Assembly: GCF_014930455.1 (NCBI RefSeq)
Contig: NZ_JAAIYO010000001.1
Location: forward strand, 1,240,001 to 1,304,000
Length of the DNA: 64,000 nucleotides
DNA from: Corallococcus soli
GTDB lineage: Bacteria > Myxococcota > Myxococcia > Myxococcales > Myxococcaceae
Direction of reading: 5' to 3'
Shown here one piece after another: positions 31,380 through 40,792 of the stretch (position 1 is the stretch's first letter; each line of letters opens with the position of its first letter). The notes beneath the pieces are model-generated. The model saw only the letters and a program-made list of their open reading frames with translations, had not been told where the DNA came from and did no database searches. The position numbers and the translations under genes are program-made.

Positions 31380-31658
31380 ATGGCGGACATCATCGACATC
31401 ACGCTCCTCGCGGACGTCCGACGCTTCTTCCAGAAGCTCATCGAACAGCGCGGGCTGTCCTACTTCCTCCAGAAAGACGGTCCGCGGCTGTTCCAGCTTG
31501 AGCCTTCCAAGGTCGAGCTCGTTCTCCGCACTGCGATGCGCACCCGTGACCCGGAGCTTCCCCAACCGCACGAGAAGGCCATCGAGCACTGCCGGCAGGA
31601 GCTGCGGCGCGAGCTCATCCGCCGCGTGGCCACGGCCATGCTGCAGACGGGGCTGTGA
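31380..31658 (+). CDS. Small conserved-looking protein of unknown function
   Basis: 92 residues from the ATG at 31380. Mostly helical and charged (LLADVRRFFQKLIEQRGL, FLQKDGPRLFQLEPSKVELV), without signal peptide, membrane segment or cysteines. I recognise no family. Its stop overlaps the GTG start of the aminotransferase gene (GTGA), which makes it a genuine translated gene and ties it to that enzyme. Codon bias is typical of the neighbours, though a little more AT at the start. Confidence 0.7.
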   Translation: MADIIDITLLADVRRFFQKLIEQRGLSYFLQKDGPRLFQLEPSKVELVLRTAMRTRDPELPQPHEKAIEHCRQELRRELIRRVATAMLQTGL

Positions 31659-32998
31659 GCCGCTTCTCGCTCCGCACCGCCTTCGCGCGCACGCCCAATC
31701 CGCTCTCCCAGGCCGTCGCCGAGCGCCAGTCGCGCGGGCTGCCCCTGCTGGACCTGGCGGAGACCAACCCCACCCGCGTCGGGCTGCCCCTGCCCGATCC
31801 GGCCCTCCTGCTGTCCGGGGCGCGGAGGATCCGCGCTCCGTCCCACGCACCGGCTGACGCCACCGGACACGCTCCGTCGGCGCTGACCGCGCTCGCTGCA
31901 CCCGGCCCTGGCGCCCAGGAGGGCAAAAACCTCCGGGAGCCGTCCGCGCATCGCCACGATGCCCTGGAGGCACGAGGCGCGAGCCCCTCGCCCTTCCACT
32001 ACGCCCCGGAGCCCTTCGGCCTGCCCTCCGCGCGCGCGGCCGTGGCCGGCCACCTGTCCGCCCGGGGCGCGCCCGTGTCCGCGGCGCACGTCGTCCTCTG
32101 CGCCAGCACCAGCGAGGCCTACGGCTGGCTCTTCAAGCTGCTGTGCGACCCGGGGGACAGCGTGCTCGTCCCCGCGCCCGGCTACCCGCTGCTGGACGTG
32201 CTGGCGCGGCTGGAGGGCGTGCACGCGCGTTCCTACCGGCTGCCCGCCGTGCACGGCTTCGGCCTGGACGCGGCGGCGGTGGAGGCGGCCCTCGACGCGC
32301 GCACCCGCGCGGTGCTGGTGGTGAACCCGGGCAACCCCACTGGCCACTTCCTCCACGAAGGGGAGCTCCAGGCGCTCGCGGACGTGTGCGCGCGTCATGG
32401 CCTGGCGCTCATCTGCGACGAGGTGTTCTCCGACTTCGCCTGGGACACGGAGGCGGGGAGGGTGACGTCCGTGGCGGGCAGGCCGCTGCCATGCCTCACC
32501 TTCGCCCTGTCCGGCCTGTCCAAGGTGGCGGGCCTGCCCGGCCTCAAGCTGTCATGGCTGCTCGTGGGCGGCCCCACGGCCCCGCGCGGGGAGGCCCTGG
32601 CGCGGCTGGAGGACGTGGCGGACGCGGCCCTGTCCGTGGGCACGCCCGTGCAGCTCGCCCTGCCCGCGCTCCTGGCCCATGCGCCCGGCTTCCAGCGGGC
32701 CCTGCTGGCGCGCGTGAAGGGCAACCGGGAGCGGCTGGTCGCGGCGCGCCCGTCGGACGCGGCCTGGGACGTGGTGCCCGCTCACGGAGGCTGGAGCGCG
32801 GTGCTGCGCATCCCGCACACACCCGGCGAGGAGGCCACCTGCTTGAGGCTCCTCGCCGACGGCGTGCGCGTGCAGCCGGGCTACTTCTACGACTTCGGCG
32901 GCGGTGCGCACCTGGTGCTGTCGCTGCTGCCGACGCCCCAGGTCTTCACCGCCGCGCTCGCGCCGCTGGTGCGCGCGCTCAGTCCACCGGCGGGGTGA
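31655..32998 (+). CDS. Class I/II PLP-dependent aminotransferase with an internal insertion
   Basis: 447 residues, GTG start coupled to the upstream gene. The fold type I aminotransferase pattern is clear: ETNPTRVGLP near 36, YAPEPFGLPSARAAVAGHL near 116, NPGNPTGHF, ICDEVFSDFAW, and the PLP lysine in LSGLSKVAGLPGLK. The donor and acceptor are unknown. It is not BioA, which is class III. Residues ~54-112 are a Pro/Ala/His-rich block absent from normal members, between the N-terminal arm and the first helix. The gene's end overlaps the convergent lipoprotein gene by 20 bases. Confidence 0.9.
   Translation: MSRFSLRTAFARTPNPLSQAVAERQSRGLPLLDLAETNPTRVGLPLPDPALLLSGARRIRAPSHAPADATGHAPSALTALAAPGPGAQEGKNLREPSAHRHDALEARGASPSPFHYAPEPFGLPSARAAVAGHLSARGAPVSAAHVVLCASTSEAYGWLFKLLCDPGDSVLVPAPGYPLLDVLARLEGVHARSYRLPAVHGFGLDAAAVEAALDARTRAVLVVNPGNPTGHFLHEGELQALADVCARHGLALICDEVFSDFAWDTEAGRVTSVAGRPLPCLTFALSGLSKVAGLPGLKLSWLLVGGPTAPRGEALARLEDVADAALSVGTPVQLALPALLAHAPGFQRALLARVKGNRERLVAARPSDAAWDVVPAHGGWSAVLRIPHTPGEEATCLRLLADGVRVQPGYFYDFGGGAHLVLSLLPTPQVFTAALAPLVRALSPPAG
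31814..31990. other. In-frame insertion within the aminotransferase gene
   Basis: About 177 bases encoding a low-complexity block (residues ~54-112) between two conserved aminotransferase segments. The bases include a GC-poorer patch (GGGCAAAAACCTCC). I found no terminal inverted repeats or target duplication, so its origin is unclear. Confidence 0.55.
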
Positions 32999-34415
32999 TG
33001 AGCTGCAGCGTGCGGAAGCCGTTGCTCTCCACCTTGAACAGCTCGTACGGCGAAGGCGCCTCACCCGTGTCGCTGTTGAAGTCCAGGTCGCCGCTGGCGC
33101 CGCGAACGTTGATGACCTTGCCCTGGCGCAGCTCGTCGCGCGCGCCGGTGAACTGCACCGGGCCCAGCTGGTAGCTGTTCACCGTCTGACCGGAGGCGGG
33201 CGTCAGCTTCGTGAGCCCCTCCGCGATGCGCACGCCCGTGATGGGCTGCGGGTTGGCCAGGTCGTTGCCCACCGCGTACGCGGCGCCCAACGTCACCGCG
33301 TACATGGCGTCGTACGCGTGCGCGGTGAAGGAGAACTGCCCCGGGTCCACCTTGTAGGCGGTGTTGAAGCGGTCCGCGAAGAGCTTGTACGTGGAGTCGG
33401 TGGGCCGCGCGGACGCGGGGGCCGTGCCGTAGGCGCCCACGATCTCGCTCTTGTTCGTGCCCAGGTTCGTCAGCAGCGTGGGGTCCTTGCTGGCGTCGGT
33501 GAGGAACCACCGGTTGTTGTTCGCGACGGACACGCCCGCCGCCGCGGCCTGGGGCAGCAGGCGCGAGTTGTCCTCCGTGAAGCCCGCGAGCACCGTCAGG
33601 TCCGGCTTGAACGTCACCAGCCGGCTCACCGCGCCCGTCACGTCGCCGCCGCGCTCGTACTGCGCACCCTCCAGCGTCTTCGTGGTGAGCCGGTCCAGCA
33701 GCGACGAATACAGGCCCTGGCCGTAGGTGTCGTTCACGTACGCCACGCCCACCTTGGTCGGCGGGGTGAACGGGACGCCCGGATCATTGATGACCGTGGT
33801 GCCCCGCAGCACGTCCGCGATGACGCGGCCATGGAGCACGTCCGAGGGCGTGGTGCGCCACACCAGGCCCACGCTGCCACCGTTCCTGTCCTCCAGCGTG
33901 GTGAAGGCCGCGCTGGTGGCCGTGTGGCTCATCAGCAGCACGCCCTTGGGGATGGTGATGGAGCTGATGCCGATGGTCTGCGCGCTGCCCGCGCTGAACA
34001 CCGCCACCGCCTGCTTGTCGTCCACCAGCCAGCGCGCCTGCGTCTTGGCCGTCTCCACGTCCGCCTGCGTGTCGCAGACGTACATGACGAACTGCCGGCC
34101 ACCCACGCCCTCCAGCGCGTTCACCTCGTCCAGCGCCAGCTTCAGGCCGTTGAGGCGCTGCTGCTCAATCTCCGCGTTGCCGCCGCGGTTGGTGAGCGGC
34201 ACCAGCGCGCCCAGCGCGATGGCGTTCGCGGAAGACGTGGCGCCCACCACCTGGCCGCACCCCGCCGGCTGCGGCAGGCAGAAGCCCGCGGTGCAGACGC
34301 TGTTGCTGCCACAGTCACTGCTCGTCACGCATTCGGACAGGCCGCCCGCCGTGGTGAAGCTGCACCCGGAGGTCAACAGCGCCATGCCCAGCGTCATCAT
34401 TCCCAGTGCGCGCAT
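32979..34415 (-). CDS. Lipoprotein with type 1 periplasmic-binding (branched-chain amino acid-like) domain
   Basis: 478 residues. Lipobox TSGC with Cys18. A short Cys-rich module follows at ~29-53 (SECVTSSDCGSNSVC, GFCLPQPAGC), a pattern frequent in myxobacterial secreted proteins. The remainder is a Peripla_BP_6 type two-lobed domain (IALGALVPLTNRGG, GLKLALDEVN, VAVFSAGSAQT, FTAHAYDAMYAVTLG). Members usually feed an ABC importer, but no permease or ATPase gene is near. Binding of a small ligand at the cell surface or periplasm is inferred. Its start shares a base with the stop of the TPR gene (TGATG), so the two are co-translated. Confidence 0.85.
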   Translation of the reverse strand: MRALGMMTLGMALLTSGCSFTTAGGLSECVTSSDCGSNSVCTAGFCLPQPAGCGQVVGATSSANAIALGALVPLTNRGGNAEIEQQRLNGLKLALDEVNALEGVGGRQFVMYVCDTQADVETAKTQARWLVDDKQAVAVFSAGSAQTIGISSITIPKGVLLMSHTATSAAFTTLEDRNGGSVGLVWRTTPSDVLHGRVIADVLRGTTVINDPGVPFTPPTKVGVAYVNDTYGQGLYSSLLDRLTTKTLEGAQYERGGDVTGAVSRLVTFKPDLTVLAGFTEDNSRLLPQAAAAGVSVANNNRWFLTDASKDPTLLTNLGTNKSEIVGAYGTAPASARPTDSTYKLFADRFNTAYKVDPGQFSFTAHAYDAMYAVTLGAAYAVGNDLANPQPITGVRIAEGLTKLTPASGQTVNSYQLGPVQFTGARDELRQGKVINVRGASGDLDFNSDTGEAPSPYELFKVESNGFRTLQLITPPVD

Positions 34416-35248
34416 CAGAAGTGGACCTCCATGCCAGCCCCGACCCCGCGCGGCGCGAGCGTCACGCGCACCTCGCCCTGCGTCGGAGGGCCTTCTTTGG
34501 GATACAGGATGATGGCGGTGATGGCCCCCGCGAGCCCCACGCCGAAGCCGATGTCCGCGAGCAGCGCCTTGCTCTTCGTGCTGTCCGAGAACGTCTCCTT
34601 GTCTTCCAGCGTGGAGGCGTTGTCGAACTGCTCGCGCGCGTCCCGCGCCTGCATGCCGAACAGCACGCCCGCGCCCACGCCCAGCACCGCCACGCCGCCC
34701 ACCGCGAAGGCGCCAATGCGCTGGCGCTGGTAGGACTTCAGCGCGCGGTCGAACTCCGCCTGCCGCTGGCGCTGGCTGTCCTCCTCCGCGCGCCGGGCCG
34801 CCATCTGCTCCTCCTCCGCCTGCCGCCGGGCCGCGTCCGCCTCCGCCTCCAGCCGCTTGCGGTCCGCGTCCGCCGTCGCCTGCGCCTGGTCCTCGCGGTC
34901 CAGCTGCACCCGCAGCCGGTCGATGGCGCGGTTGCTGTTCTTCAGCAGGGTGGCGTTGGTGTCCTCGCTGTTGGACGTGACGTACTGGCGATACCAGGTC
35001 ATGGCCTCGCGCGGCTCGCCCGCGTACTCCAGCGCCACGGCGATGTTGTACATGAGCTGCGGATGGGGCTGCGCCTCGTGCGCCTGCTTCAGCGCGTCAG
35101 CGGCCTCTTTGTACTTGCCCGCGTCATAGAGGCGCTTGCCTTCCTTCAGCAGCGCCTGATGATTGGGGGCCTTGGTCCCGCCCCGCTGCGCCAGGGCCGA
35201 GCCCGGCGCCAGCGCGAGCGCCAGCGACAACACGAAAACCAGTCTCAT
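34415..35248 (-). CDS. TPR and coiled-coil membrane protein
   Basis: 277 residues. Signal peptide MRLVFVLSLALALAPGSALA, TPR region ~30-105 (LYDAGKYKEAADALKQAHE, YNIAVALEYAGEPREAM), coiled coil ~108-172 rich in Ala, Glu, Arg and Gln, then two hydrophobic segments (~180-200 and ~232-250). The layout is common among myxobacterial envelope proteins with no known function. It is coupled to the solute-binding lipoprotein downstream, suggesting they work together at the envelope. Confidence 0.78.
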   Translation of the reverse strand: MRLVFVLSLALALAPGSALAQRGGTKAPNHQALLKEGKRLYDAGKYKEAADALKQAHEAQPHPQLMYNIAVALEYAGEPREAMTWYRQYVTSNSEDTNATLLKNSNRAIDRLRVQLDREDQAQATADADRKRLEAEADAARRQAEEEQMAARRAEEDSQRQRQAEFDRALKSYQRQRIGAFAVGGVAVLGVGAGVLFGMQARDAREQFDNASTLEDKETFSDSTKSKALLADIGFGVGLAGAITAIILYPKEGPPTQGEVRVTLAPRGVGAGMEVHF

Positions 35249-35310
35249 GGGACGCGGAGCCTAGCGCCGAACCCACCGGCCGTCGAAGCGGTGACCCCAC
35301 CAAATGCGCC

Positions 35311-35355
35311 GGGGCCGCCCCCACCCCCCTGTTTCCAGGGGGGACGAGCGGCCCC
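35311..35355 (-). terminator. Strong GC hairpin after pckG
   Basis: An outer 8-bp stem (35311-35318 with 35348-35355) encloses an inner stem of C6TG pairing with CAG6. It lies about 30 bases downstream of the pckG stop on the minus strand. No T-run follows, so termination is likely but not certain. Confidence 0.5.
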
Positions 35356-35385
35356 GAGGGGCACGTCCCAGGTGCTACAGGGCGG

Positions 35386-37179
35386 TCAGCCGTCCAGGCG
35401 CGCGATGAGCAGCTTGCGCTGGAGCATCAGGGCCTCGGGGGCCTTGGTGCCCAGCTGCTCGAAGAAGACCTCCTGGCTCTTGAGCTCGGACTTCCACTCG
35501 TCCTCCTTGATGGAGGTGGCCTCCGCGACGGCCTCCTGGGACAGGTCCAGGCCCTCCAGGTTGAGGCCCTGGTCCTGGCGCGGCACCCAGCCCAGCAGCG
35601 TCTCCTGCGTGGGGACGCGGCCGTGGACGCGGTTCACGATCCACTCCAGGACGCGCATGTTGTCCCCGAAGCCCGGCCAGATGAACTTGCCGTTCTTGTC
35701 CTGCCGGAACCAGTTGACCTGGAAGATCTTCGGCAGCTGCGGGATGGACTTCTGCATGTCCAGCCAGTGCTGGAGGTAGTCGCCCATGTGGTAGCCGCAG
35801 AAGGGCAGCATGGCCATGGGGTCGCGGCGCACCACGCCCACCTTGCCGGTGGCCGCGGCCGTCGTCTCACTGCCCATGGTGGCGCCCAGGAACACGCCGT
35901 GGGTCCAGTTGAAGGCCTGGAGGACCAGGGGGACGGTGCTGGAGCGGCGGCCGCCGAAGATGAGCGCGCTGATGGGCACGCCCATGGGGTCGTTGGCCTT
36001 GGCGCTGAGCACCGGGTTGTTGCTCATGGGCGCGGTGAAGCGGCTGTTCGGGTGCGCCGCCTTCTCCGCGCTGCCCTTCTTCCAGGGCTTGCCCTGCCAG
36101 TCGGTGAGCTCGTCCGGGACCTCGCCGTCCTTGCCCTCCCACCACACGTCGCCGTCGGCCGTCAGGGCCACGTTCGTGAAGAGCGTGTCCCTGGAGATGG
36201 TCTCCATGGCGTTGGGGTTGGTCTTGTTGTTGGTGCCCGGCACCACGCCGAAGTAGCCGGCCTCCGGGTTGATGGCGTACAGCCGGCCGTCCGGGCCCGG
36301 GCGCATCCAGGCGATGTCGTCGCCTACCGTTTCGATCTTCCAGCCCTTGTACTCCTTGGGCGGGATCATCATGGCGAAGTTCGTCTTGCCGCACGCGGAC
36401 GGGAAGGCGGCGGCGACGTAGGTCGTCTCACCCTTGGGGCTGGTGACGCCCAGGATGAGCATGTGCTCCGCGAGCCAGCCCTCTTCACGGCCCAGGTAGC
36501 TGCCGATGCGCAGCGCGAGGCATTTCTTGCCCAGCAGCACGTTGCCGCCATAGCCCGAGCCGAAGCTCCAGATGGTGTTGTCCTGGGGGAAGTGGCAGAT
36601 GTAGCGGCGGTCCGGGTTCACGTCGCCCGTGGAGTGCAGGCCGCGGTTGAAGTCGTCGCTGTCGCCCAGCATGTCCAGGGCGGCCTTCCCCATGCGGGTC
36701 ATGATCCGCATGTTGAGGACGACGTAGTTGCTGTCCGTCAGCTCCACGCCAATCTTCGTGAAGGGGCTGCCCAGCGGGCCCATGGCGTAGGGCACCACGT
36801 ACATGGTGCGGCCCTTCATGCAGCCTTCGAACAGGTGGCCCAGCTTCGTGTACGCGGCCTCCGGGTCCATCCAGTTGTTGGTGGGGCCCGCGTCCGTCTT
36901 GTTGGGCGTGCAGATGAACGTGAGGTGCTCGACGCGCGCCACGTCGTTGGGGTTGGAGCGGTGCAGGTAGCAGCCCGGGCGCTTCTCCGGGTTCAGCGGG
37001 ATGAGCGTGCCGTCCTTCACGGCCGCCTCGGTGAGGCGCTGCTTCTCCGCCTCCGAGCCATCACACCAGACGATGCTGTCCGGCTGGGTCATCGCGGCCA
37101 TCTTGGCCACCCAGGCCAGCAGGGTGGGGTTCTTCGTGGGCGCCTGCCCGTTGGCGGCTGCCGCTTGCGTCGAAGCCAT
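35386..37179 (-). CDS. pckG: Phosphoenolpyruvate carboxykinase (GTP)
   Basis: 597 residues from the ATG at 37179, preceded by GAGGAA. It converts oxaloacetate and GTP to PEP, CO2 and GDP, the entry to gluconeogenesis, important in an organism living on amino acids and lipids. The GTP-type signature is present: P-loop [11 protein letters not shown] with the hyper-reactive Cys, VGDDIAWM metal motif, and [18 protein letters not shown]. Length is typical (~600). It is monocistronic, with a hairpin downstream and a 258-base upstream gap shared with a divergent carrier gene. Confidence 0.97.
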   Translation of the reverse strand: MASTQAAAANGQAPTKNPTLLAWVAKMAAMTQPDSIVWCDGSEAEKQRLTEAAVKDGTLIPLNPEKRPGCYLHRSNPNDVARVEHLTFICTPNKTDAGPTNNWMDPEAAYTKLGHLFEGCMKGRTMYVVPYAMGPLGSPFTKIGVELTDSNYVVLNMRIMTRMGKAALDMLGDSDDFNRGLHSTGDVNPDRRYICHFPQDNTIWSFGSGYGGNVLLGKKCLALRIGSYLGREEGWLAEHMLILGVTSPKGETTYVAAAFPSACGKTNFAMMIPPKEYKGWKIETVGDDIAWMRPGPDGRLYAINPEAGYFGVVPGTNNKTNPNAMETISRDTLFTNVALTADGDVWWEGKDGEVPDELTDWQGKPWKKGSAEKAAHPNSRFTAPMSNNPVLSAKANDPMGVPISALIFGGRRSSTVPLVLQAFNWTHGVFLGATMGSETTAAATGKVGVVRRDPMAMLPFCGYHMGDYLQHWLDMQKSIPQLPKIFQVNWFRQDKNGKFIWPGFGDNMRVLEWIVNRVHGRVPTQETLLGWVPRQDQGLNLEGLDLSQEAVAEATSIKEDEWKSELKSQEVFFEQLGTKAPEALMLQRKLLIARLDG

Positions 37180-37437
37180 GGAAGTTTCCTCGGGGTGTCT
37201 CATGAACGGGTCTCCCGCAATACCGGGTCACAAGGGGGAACGACCCTACCAGTGGAAGAACACCAAACCTTCTGGAGCAGCGCCCCAAAAGCAACTGACG
37301 TCCGGCAGTCAACCGGACTTTCGACCGCTCTGGTCTAATTCCACTTATCAGCCCCCGGTCGCCCATCAGTAAACGGCGCGGTGCGGCACGCCCTGCCGGC
37401 GCGTCGCGTCGTGCCCATACTGGGCCCCCCGACCCCC

Positions 37438-39240
37438 ATGTCCATCGCCCTTGTCCTGGCTGTCATCGTCGTCGCGCTGGTCCTCTTTTCCATTGAAACC
37501 ATCCCCATCGAGTTCACCTCGCTGGCGGTGGTGTGCCTGCTGGCGCTGAGCGGGGTGCTGACGCCGACGCAGGCGTTCCAGGGGTTCAGCAACGACACGG
37601 TCATCTTCATCTTCACCCTGCTGGCGATGACGCAGGGGCTGGCCGCGACCGGCGTGGTGCAGATGATCGGTCAGCGGATGGCGTTCTTCGCGCGCTTCGG
37701 TCACCAGGCGTTCGTGCTGGCGATGATGGGCGTGGTGGCGGTGTTCTCCTCCTTCATCTCCAACACGGTGACGACGGCGGCCTTCCTGCCGGTGGCCATT
37801 GGCGCGGCCCAGCGCGCGAAGGTGCCGCGCAGCAAGGTGCTGATGCCCCTGGCGTACGCCTCCATGATGGGCGGCACGGTGCTGCTGTTCGGCACGTCCA
37901 CGAACCTGGTGGTGTCCGCCGCGCTGGTGCAGCGGGGGCTGCCGGCCATTGGCGTGGCGGAGCTGGCGCCGGTGGGCCTGCCGGTGGTGGTGCTGGGCCT
38001 CGCGGTGGTGGTGCTGCTGGGGCCCTGGCTGCTGCCCGCGCGCGAGGGCAAGCCGGGCACGGAAGGCTGGGCGCTGCGCGAGTACCTCACGGAGGCGGTG
38101 CTGCCGCCCGACTCGCGCTACGTGGGCCGGCCGCTGGCGGACATCAGCGAGGGGCTGGGCCTGCGGGTGCTGGGCATCGTGCGCGAGGGCGGGACGCACT
38201 CCGCGCTGCCCACGTACGTGCTCCAGGGCGACGAGCGGCTGGTGGTGGAGGGCCGGCGCGAGGACATCCTGCGGGTGAAGGACCTGCAGGGCATCGAGCT
38301 GCGGCCGGACGTGCGGCTGTCGGACGCGGAGCTGGAGGGGCCGGAGTCGCTGCTCGTGGAGGCGAGCGTGCCCCCCGGCAGCCCGCTGGTGGGGCGCAGC
38401 CTGAAGGAGGTGCTGTTCGTGGAGCGCTTCGGGCTGGTGGCGCTGGCGCTGCACCGGAGGCCCGCCATCCGGCGGCTCACGAAGCTGCAGCTGCTGCGGC
38501 GCGCCCGGGGGGAGCACTCGCTGTCCACGCTGCCCCTGTCGGTGGGGGACGTGCTGCTGCTGCGCGGGCCCCGGGGGCGGGTGGCGGAGCTGGCCGGAGG
38601 CGCGAACCTCATGGTGCTGGAGGGGCACGAGTACGAGCCGCCGCGCTACGCCAAGGCGCTGCTGGCGGTCATCCTCTTCGTGGCCGCGCTGGGGGCGGGC
38701 TCCGTGGGGCTGCTGCCGCTGTCGGTGGCGGGGCTCGCCGGCATGCTGGCGATGATCGCCACCGGGTGCGTGGACGCGCGCACCGCGTTCCGCGTGGACT
38801 GGCGGGTGGTGCTGCTCATCGGCTCCATGATGGCGCTGGGGCTGGCCATGGAGGAGAGCGGCGCGGGGAAGTTCATCGGCGACCACGTGGCCCGGCTGGG
38901 GGCGTACGGGGGGCCTCGCGCGGTGCTGGCGCTGCTGATGGTGCTGACCATCGCGCTGTCGGCGCCCATGAGCAACCAGGCCGCGGCGCTGGTGGTGCTG
39001 CCCGTGGCCCTCAGCGCGGCCACCCAGCTGGGCGTGGACCTGCGCCCCTTCGCCATGGGCATCACGCTGGCGGCGAGCTGTTCGTTCATCACCCCGCTGG
39101 AGCCCAGCTGCGTGCTCGTCTACGGGCCCGGCCACTACCGCTTCACCGACTTCTTCCGCCTGGGCACGCCGCTGACCGCGGTGCTGGTGGCCTTCCTCGT
39201 GGTGGCGGTGCCCTGGGTGTGGCCGTTCGCCGGGCCCTGA
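37438..39240 (+). CDS. SLC13/DASS family permease with two RCK_C (TrkA-C) domains
   Basis: 600 residues from the ATG at 37438. About 10-12 membrane helices flank a large cytosolic loop (~215-415). The carrier signatures SNDTVIFIFTLLAM, ISNTVTTAAFLP and GTSTNLV, and a second SAPMSNQAAALVVLP, mark the two SNT-type motifs of Na+/anion symporters. Two TrkA-C domains in the loop (~225-305 and ~310-395) are ligand-sensing modules. Substrate could be dicarboxylate, sulfate or another anion; it cannot be told. It is divergent from pckG; a dicarboxylate importer would fit that neighbour. Confidence 0.9.
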   Translation: MSIALVLAVIVVALVLFSIETIPIEFTSLAVVCLLALSGVLTPTQAFQGFSNDTVIFIFTLLAMTQGLAATGVVQMIGQRMAFFARFGHQAFVLAMMGVVAVFSSFISNTVTTAAFLPVAIGAAQRAKVPRSKVLMPLAYASMMGGTVLLFGTSTNLVVSAALVQRGLPAIGVAELAPVGLPVVVLGLAVVVLLGPWLLPAREGKPGTEGWALREYLTEAVLPPDSRYVGRPLADISEGLGLRVLGIVREGGTHSALPTYVLQGDERLVVEGRREDILRVKDLQGIELRPDVRLSDAELEGPESLLVEASVPPGSPLVGRSLKEVLFVERFGLVALALHRRPAIRRLTKLQLLRRARGEHSLSTLPLSVGDVLLLRGPRGRVAELAGGANLMVLEGHEYEPPRYAKALLAVILFVAALGAGSVGLLPLSVAGLAGMLAMIATGCVDARTAFRVDWRVVLLIGSMMALGLAMEESGAGKFIGDHVARLGAYGGPRAVLALLMVLTIALSAPMSNQAAALVVLPVALSAATQLGVDLRPFAMGITLAASCSFITPLEPSCVLVYGPGHYRFTDFFRLGTPLTAVLVAFLVVAVPWVWPFAGP

Positions 39241-39255
39241 GGGGCCCGGACTTCG

Positions 39256-39879
39256 TCAGTGGATGGCGGCCCGGAGGCCCACGGCGGCGAGCACCTGTGA
39301 CTCCTGGGCCAGCAGGTGTTGCAGGCGCGCGTCGACGCTGGCCTCGTCCCCGCCCGCCGCGGTGACGGCCAGCCGGTGGAAGAGGGACTGGTGGCCGTCT
39401 TCTGACTGGGCCAGCTCCCCGTAGAACCGGGCGAGCGCCGGGTCGGTGAGCCCCTCGGCGAGCAGGGACAGCCGCTCGCAGGAGCGCGCCTCGATGATGG
39501 CGGCGACGAGCAGGCGGTCCACGCGCCGCTCCGGGGCCGGGGTGCGCACGTGCTTCTGGAGTCCTTGCGCGTACGGGTCGCCCGCGTCCTTCGTGAGGGT
39601 GAGGCCTCGCGCGGCCATCAGGTCCAGCACGCGGGCCAGGTGGGCGCTCTCCTCACGCGCCAGCCGGGCCATCTGCGCGGGCAGGCCGGGCAGGTCCGGG
39701 TAGGCCTGGAGCATGGAGAGCGCGTTGGCGGCGGCCTTCTTCTCGCAGTGGGCGTGGTCCACCAGCACCGCGTCGAAGTTCGCCAGGGCGAGCGGCAGCC
39801 AGCCCGGGTCGGTGGGCGCGTGGAGGATGACGGGGCCCGCTCCGGAGAGGGGACGGCGGGTGGGCGTGGGACGGCTCAT
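39256..39879 (-). CDS. miaE: tRNA-(2-methylthio-N6-isopentenyl-adenosine-37) hydroxylase
   Basis: 207 residues from the ATG at 39879. MiaE is a non-heme diiron enzyme that hydroxylates ms2i6A37 of tRNA to ms2io6A. The four-helix ferritin-like signature is visible: DHAHCEKKAAANALSML with the first Glu and His, REESAHLARVLDLM, and EARSCERLSLLAEGL with SEDGHQSLFHRL. Normal length. It converges on the SLC13 carrier gene, 15 bases away. Confidence 0.93.
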   Translation of the reverse strand: MSRPTPTRRPLSGAGPVILHAPTDPGWLPLALANFDAVLVDHAHCEKKAAANALSMLQAYPDLPGLPAQMARLAREESAHLARVLDLMAARGLTLTKDAGDPYAQGLQKHVRTPAPERRVDRLLVAAIIEARSCERLSLLAEGLTDPALARFYGELAQSEDGHQSLFHRLAVTAAGGDEASVDARLQHLLAQESQVLAAVGLRAAIH

Positions 39880-39989
39880 GCGGGGCGCGACTGTAGGGCA
39901 TCCGCCGGGTGCCGTGCGCGGGCGTCTTCGCGCATGGCCGCGAGCCCGCCCCCTCCGGGGCCGGCCGTCACGCGCGGGGCCGGGGCCGC

Positions 39990-40652
39990 TCAGAGCGGCG
40001 GGTTCGTCCCCTCTTTCGACGCGAGCAGGGTGACGACGTAGTCCGCGCCCTCCTGCGCCTCGCTGGCGACGAAGACGGAGCCCGGCCACGCGCGCATCCC
40101 GTTCATCAGCAGGGCCCCATGGTCCGCCGCGCTCCGGTGCACCAGCTCCACGCGGCAGAGCGTGGCGCGGCAGTCCAGGGACTTCACGCGGGAGCCTGGG
40201 GGCAGGTGCTGCCGGAATGCGTCGTTGAGCGTCTGCGCGGCCTTGCCGCTCCAGTCGTTGTCCACCCGCTCCTCCGCGAACGCGGTGAACACGCGCGTGC
40301 GCGACTGGTCGAAGGACGGCGGTGGAGGCCGGGGCGGCGGCGGCGGTGGCACGTCGTCCGTGGCGTCTTCCGCGGCCCCTTCCGTGGGCGCGGGCGTCTG
40401 GACCTCGGGCCGCGCACGGGCGGCCGCGGGCTGCGCGCCAGCGTTGGCGGCCCACAGCCGCATCGCGGTCTCCGCGGCGGCGCGACGCCCGGCCAGCTCC
40501 GGGCTTTCGCCCTGGGAGGCCTTGCGCACCTGGGCTCGCAGCTCCTCCAGTTCCTGCCGGGAGTCGCGCTGATGATCCACGAAGGCGAACAGCACGCCCG
40601 CGATGGCGGCCGTGTTGACGAAGGCGAGGACGGTCTGGAGCCGGGAGGACAT
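39990..40652 (-). CDS. Single-pass membrane protein with proline linker, function unknown
   Basis: 220 residues. One N-terminal membrane segment (VLAFVNTAAIAGVLFAFV), a short coiled coil (HQRDSRQELEELRAQV), a Pro/Ala-rich linker containing two runs of Pro (~100-113), and a compact C-terminal domain with a Cys pair (SLDCRATLCRVELVH). The C-terminal CR-TLCRVE pattern recurs in other myxobacterial secreted proteins I have seen, but it has no function attached. Probably anchored in the inner membrane with its tail in the periplasm. It is 110 bases upstream of miaE on the same strand. Confidence 0.7.
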   Translation of the reverse strand: MSSRLQTVLAFVNTAAIAGVLFAFVDHQRDSRQELEELRAQVRKASQGESPELAGRRAAAETAMRLWAANAGAQPAAARARPEVQTPAPTEGAAEDATDDVPPPPPPRPPPPSFDQSRTRVFTAFAEERVDNDWSGKAAQTLNDAFRQHLPPGSRVKSLDCRATLCRVELVHRSAADHGALLMNGMRAWPGSVFVASEAQEGADYVVTLLASKEGTNPPL

Positions 40653-40792
40653 CGGGGCGCTCGCGAGGGGCTGCGGGAGGAAGGAACGGGCCGCGCGAAA
40701 GGAGGAGGAAGCGGGAGGAGGCGCTTCGCGCGGCCGCGCATCAGGACGGCTCCCGCGCCGGTGACGTCCGCCGGCGCGGGTCACAAGGTGCT

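Noticed and set aside
31655-32998. The aminotransferase as BioA of the biotin operon
   Set aside because: It has class I/II motifs, not the class III pattern of BioA, and is separated by a 92-codon gene.
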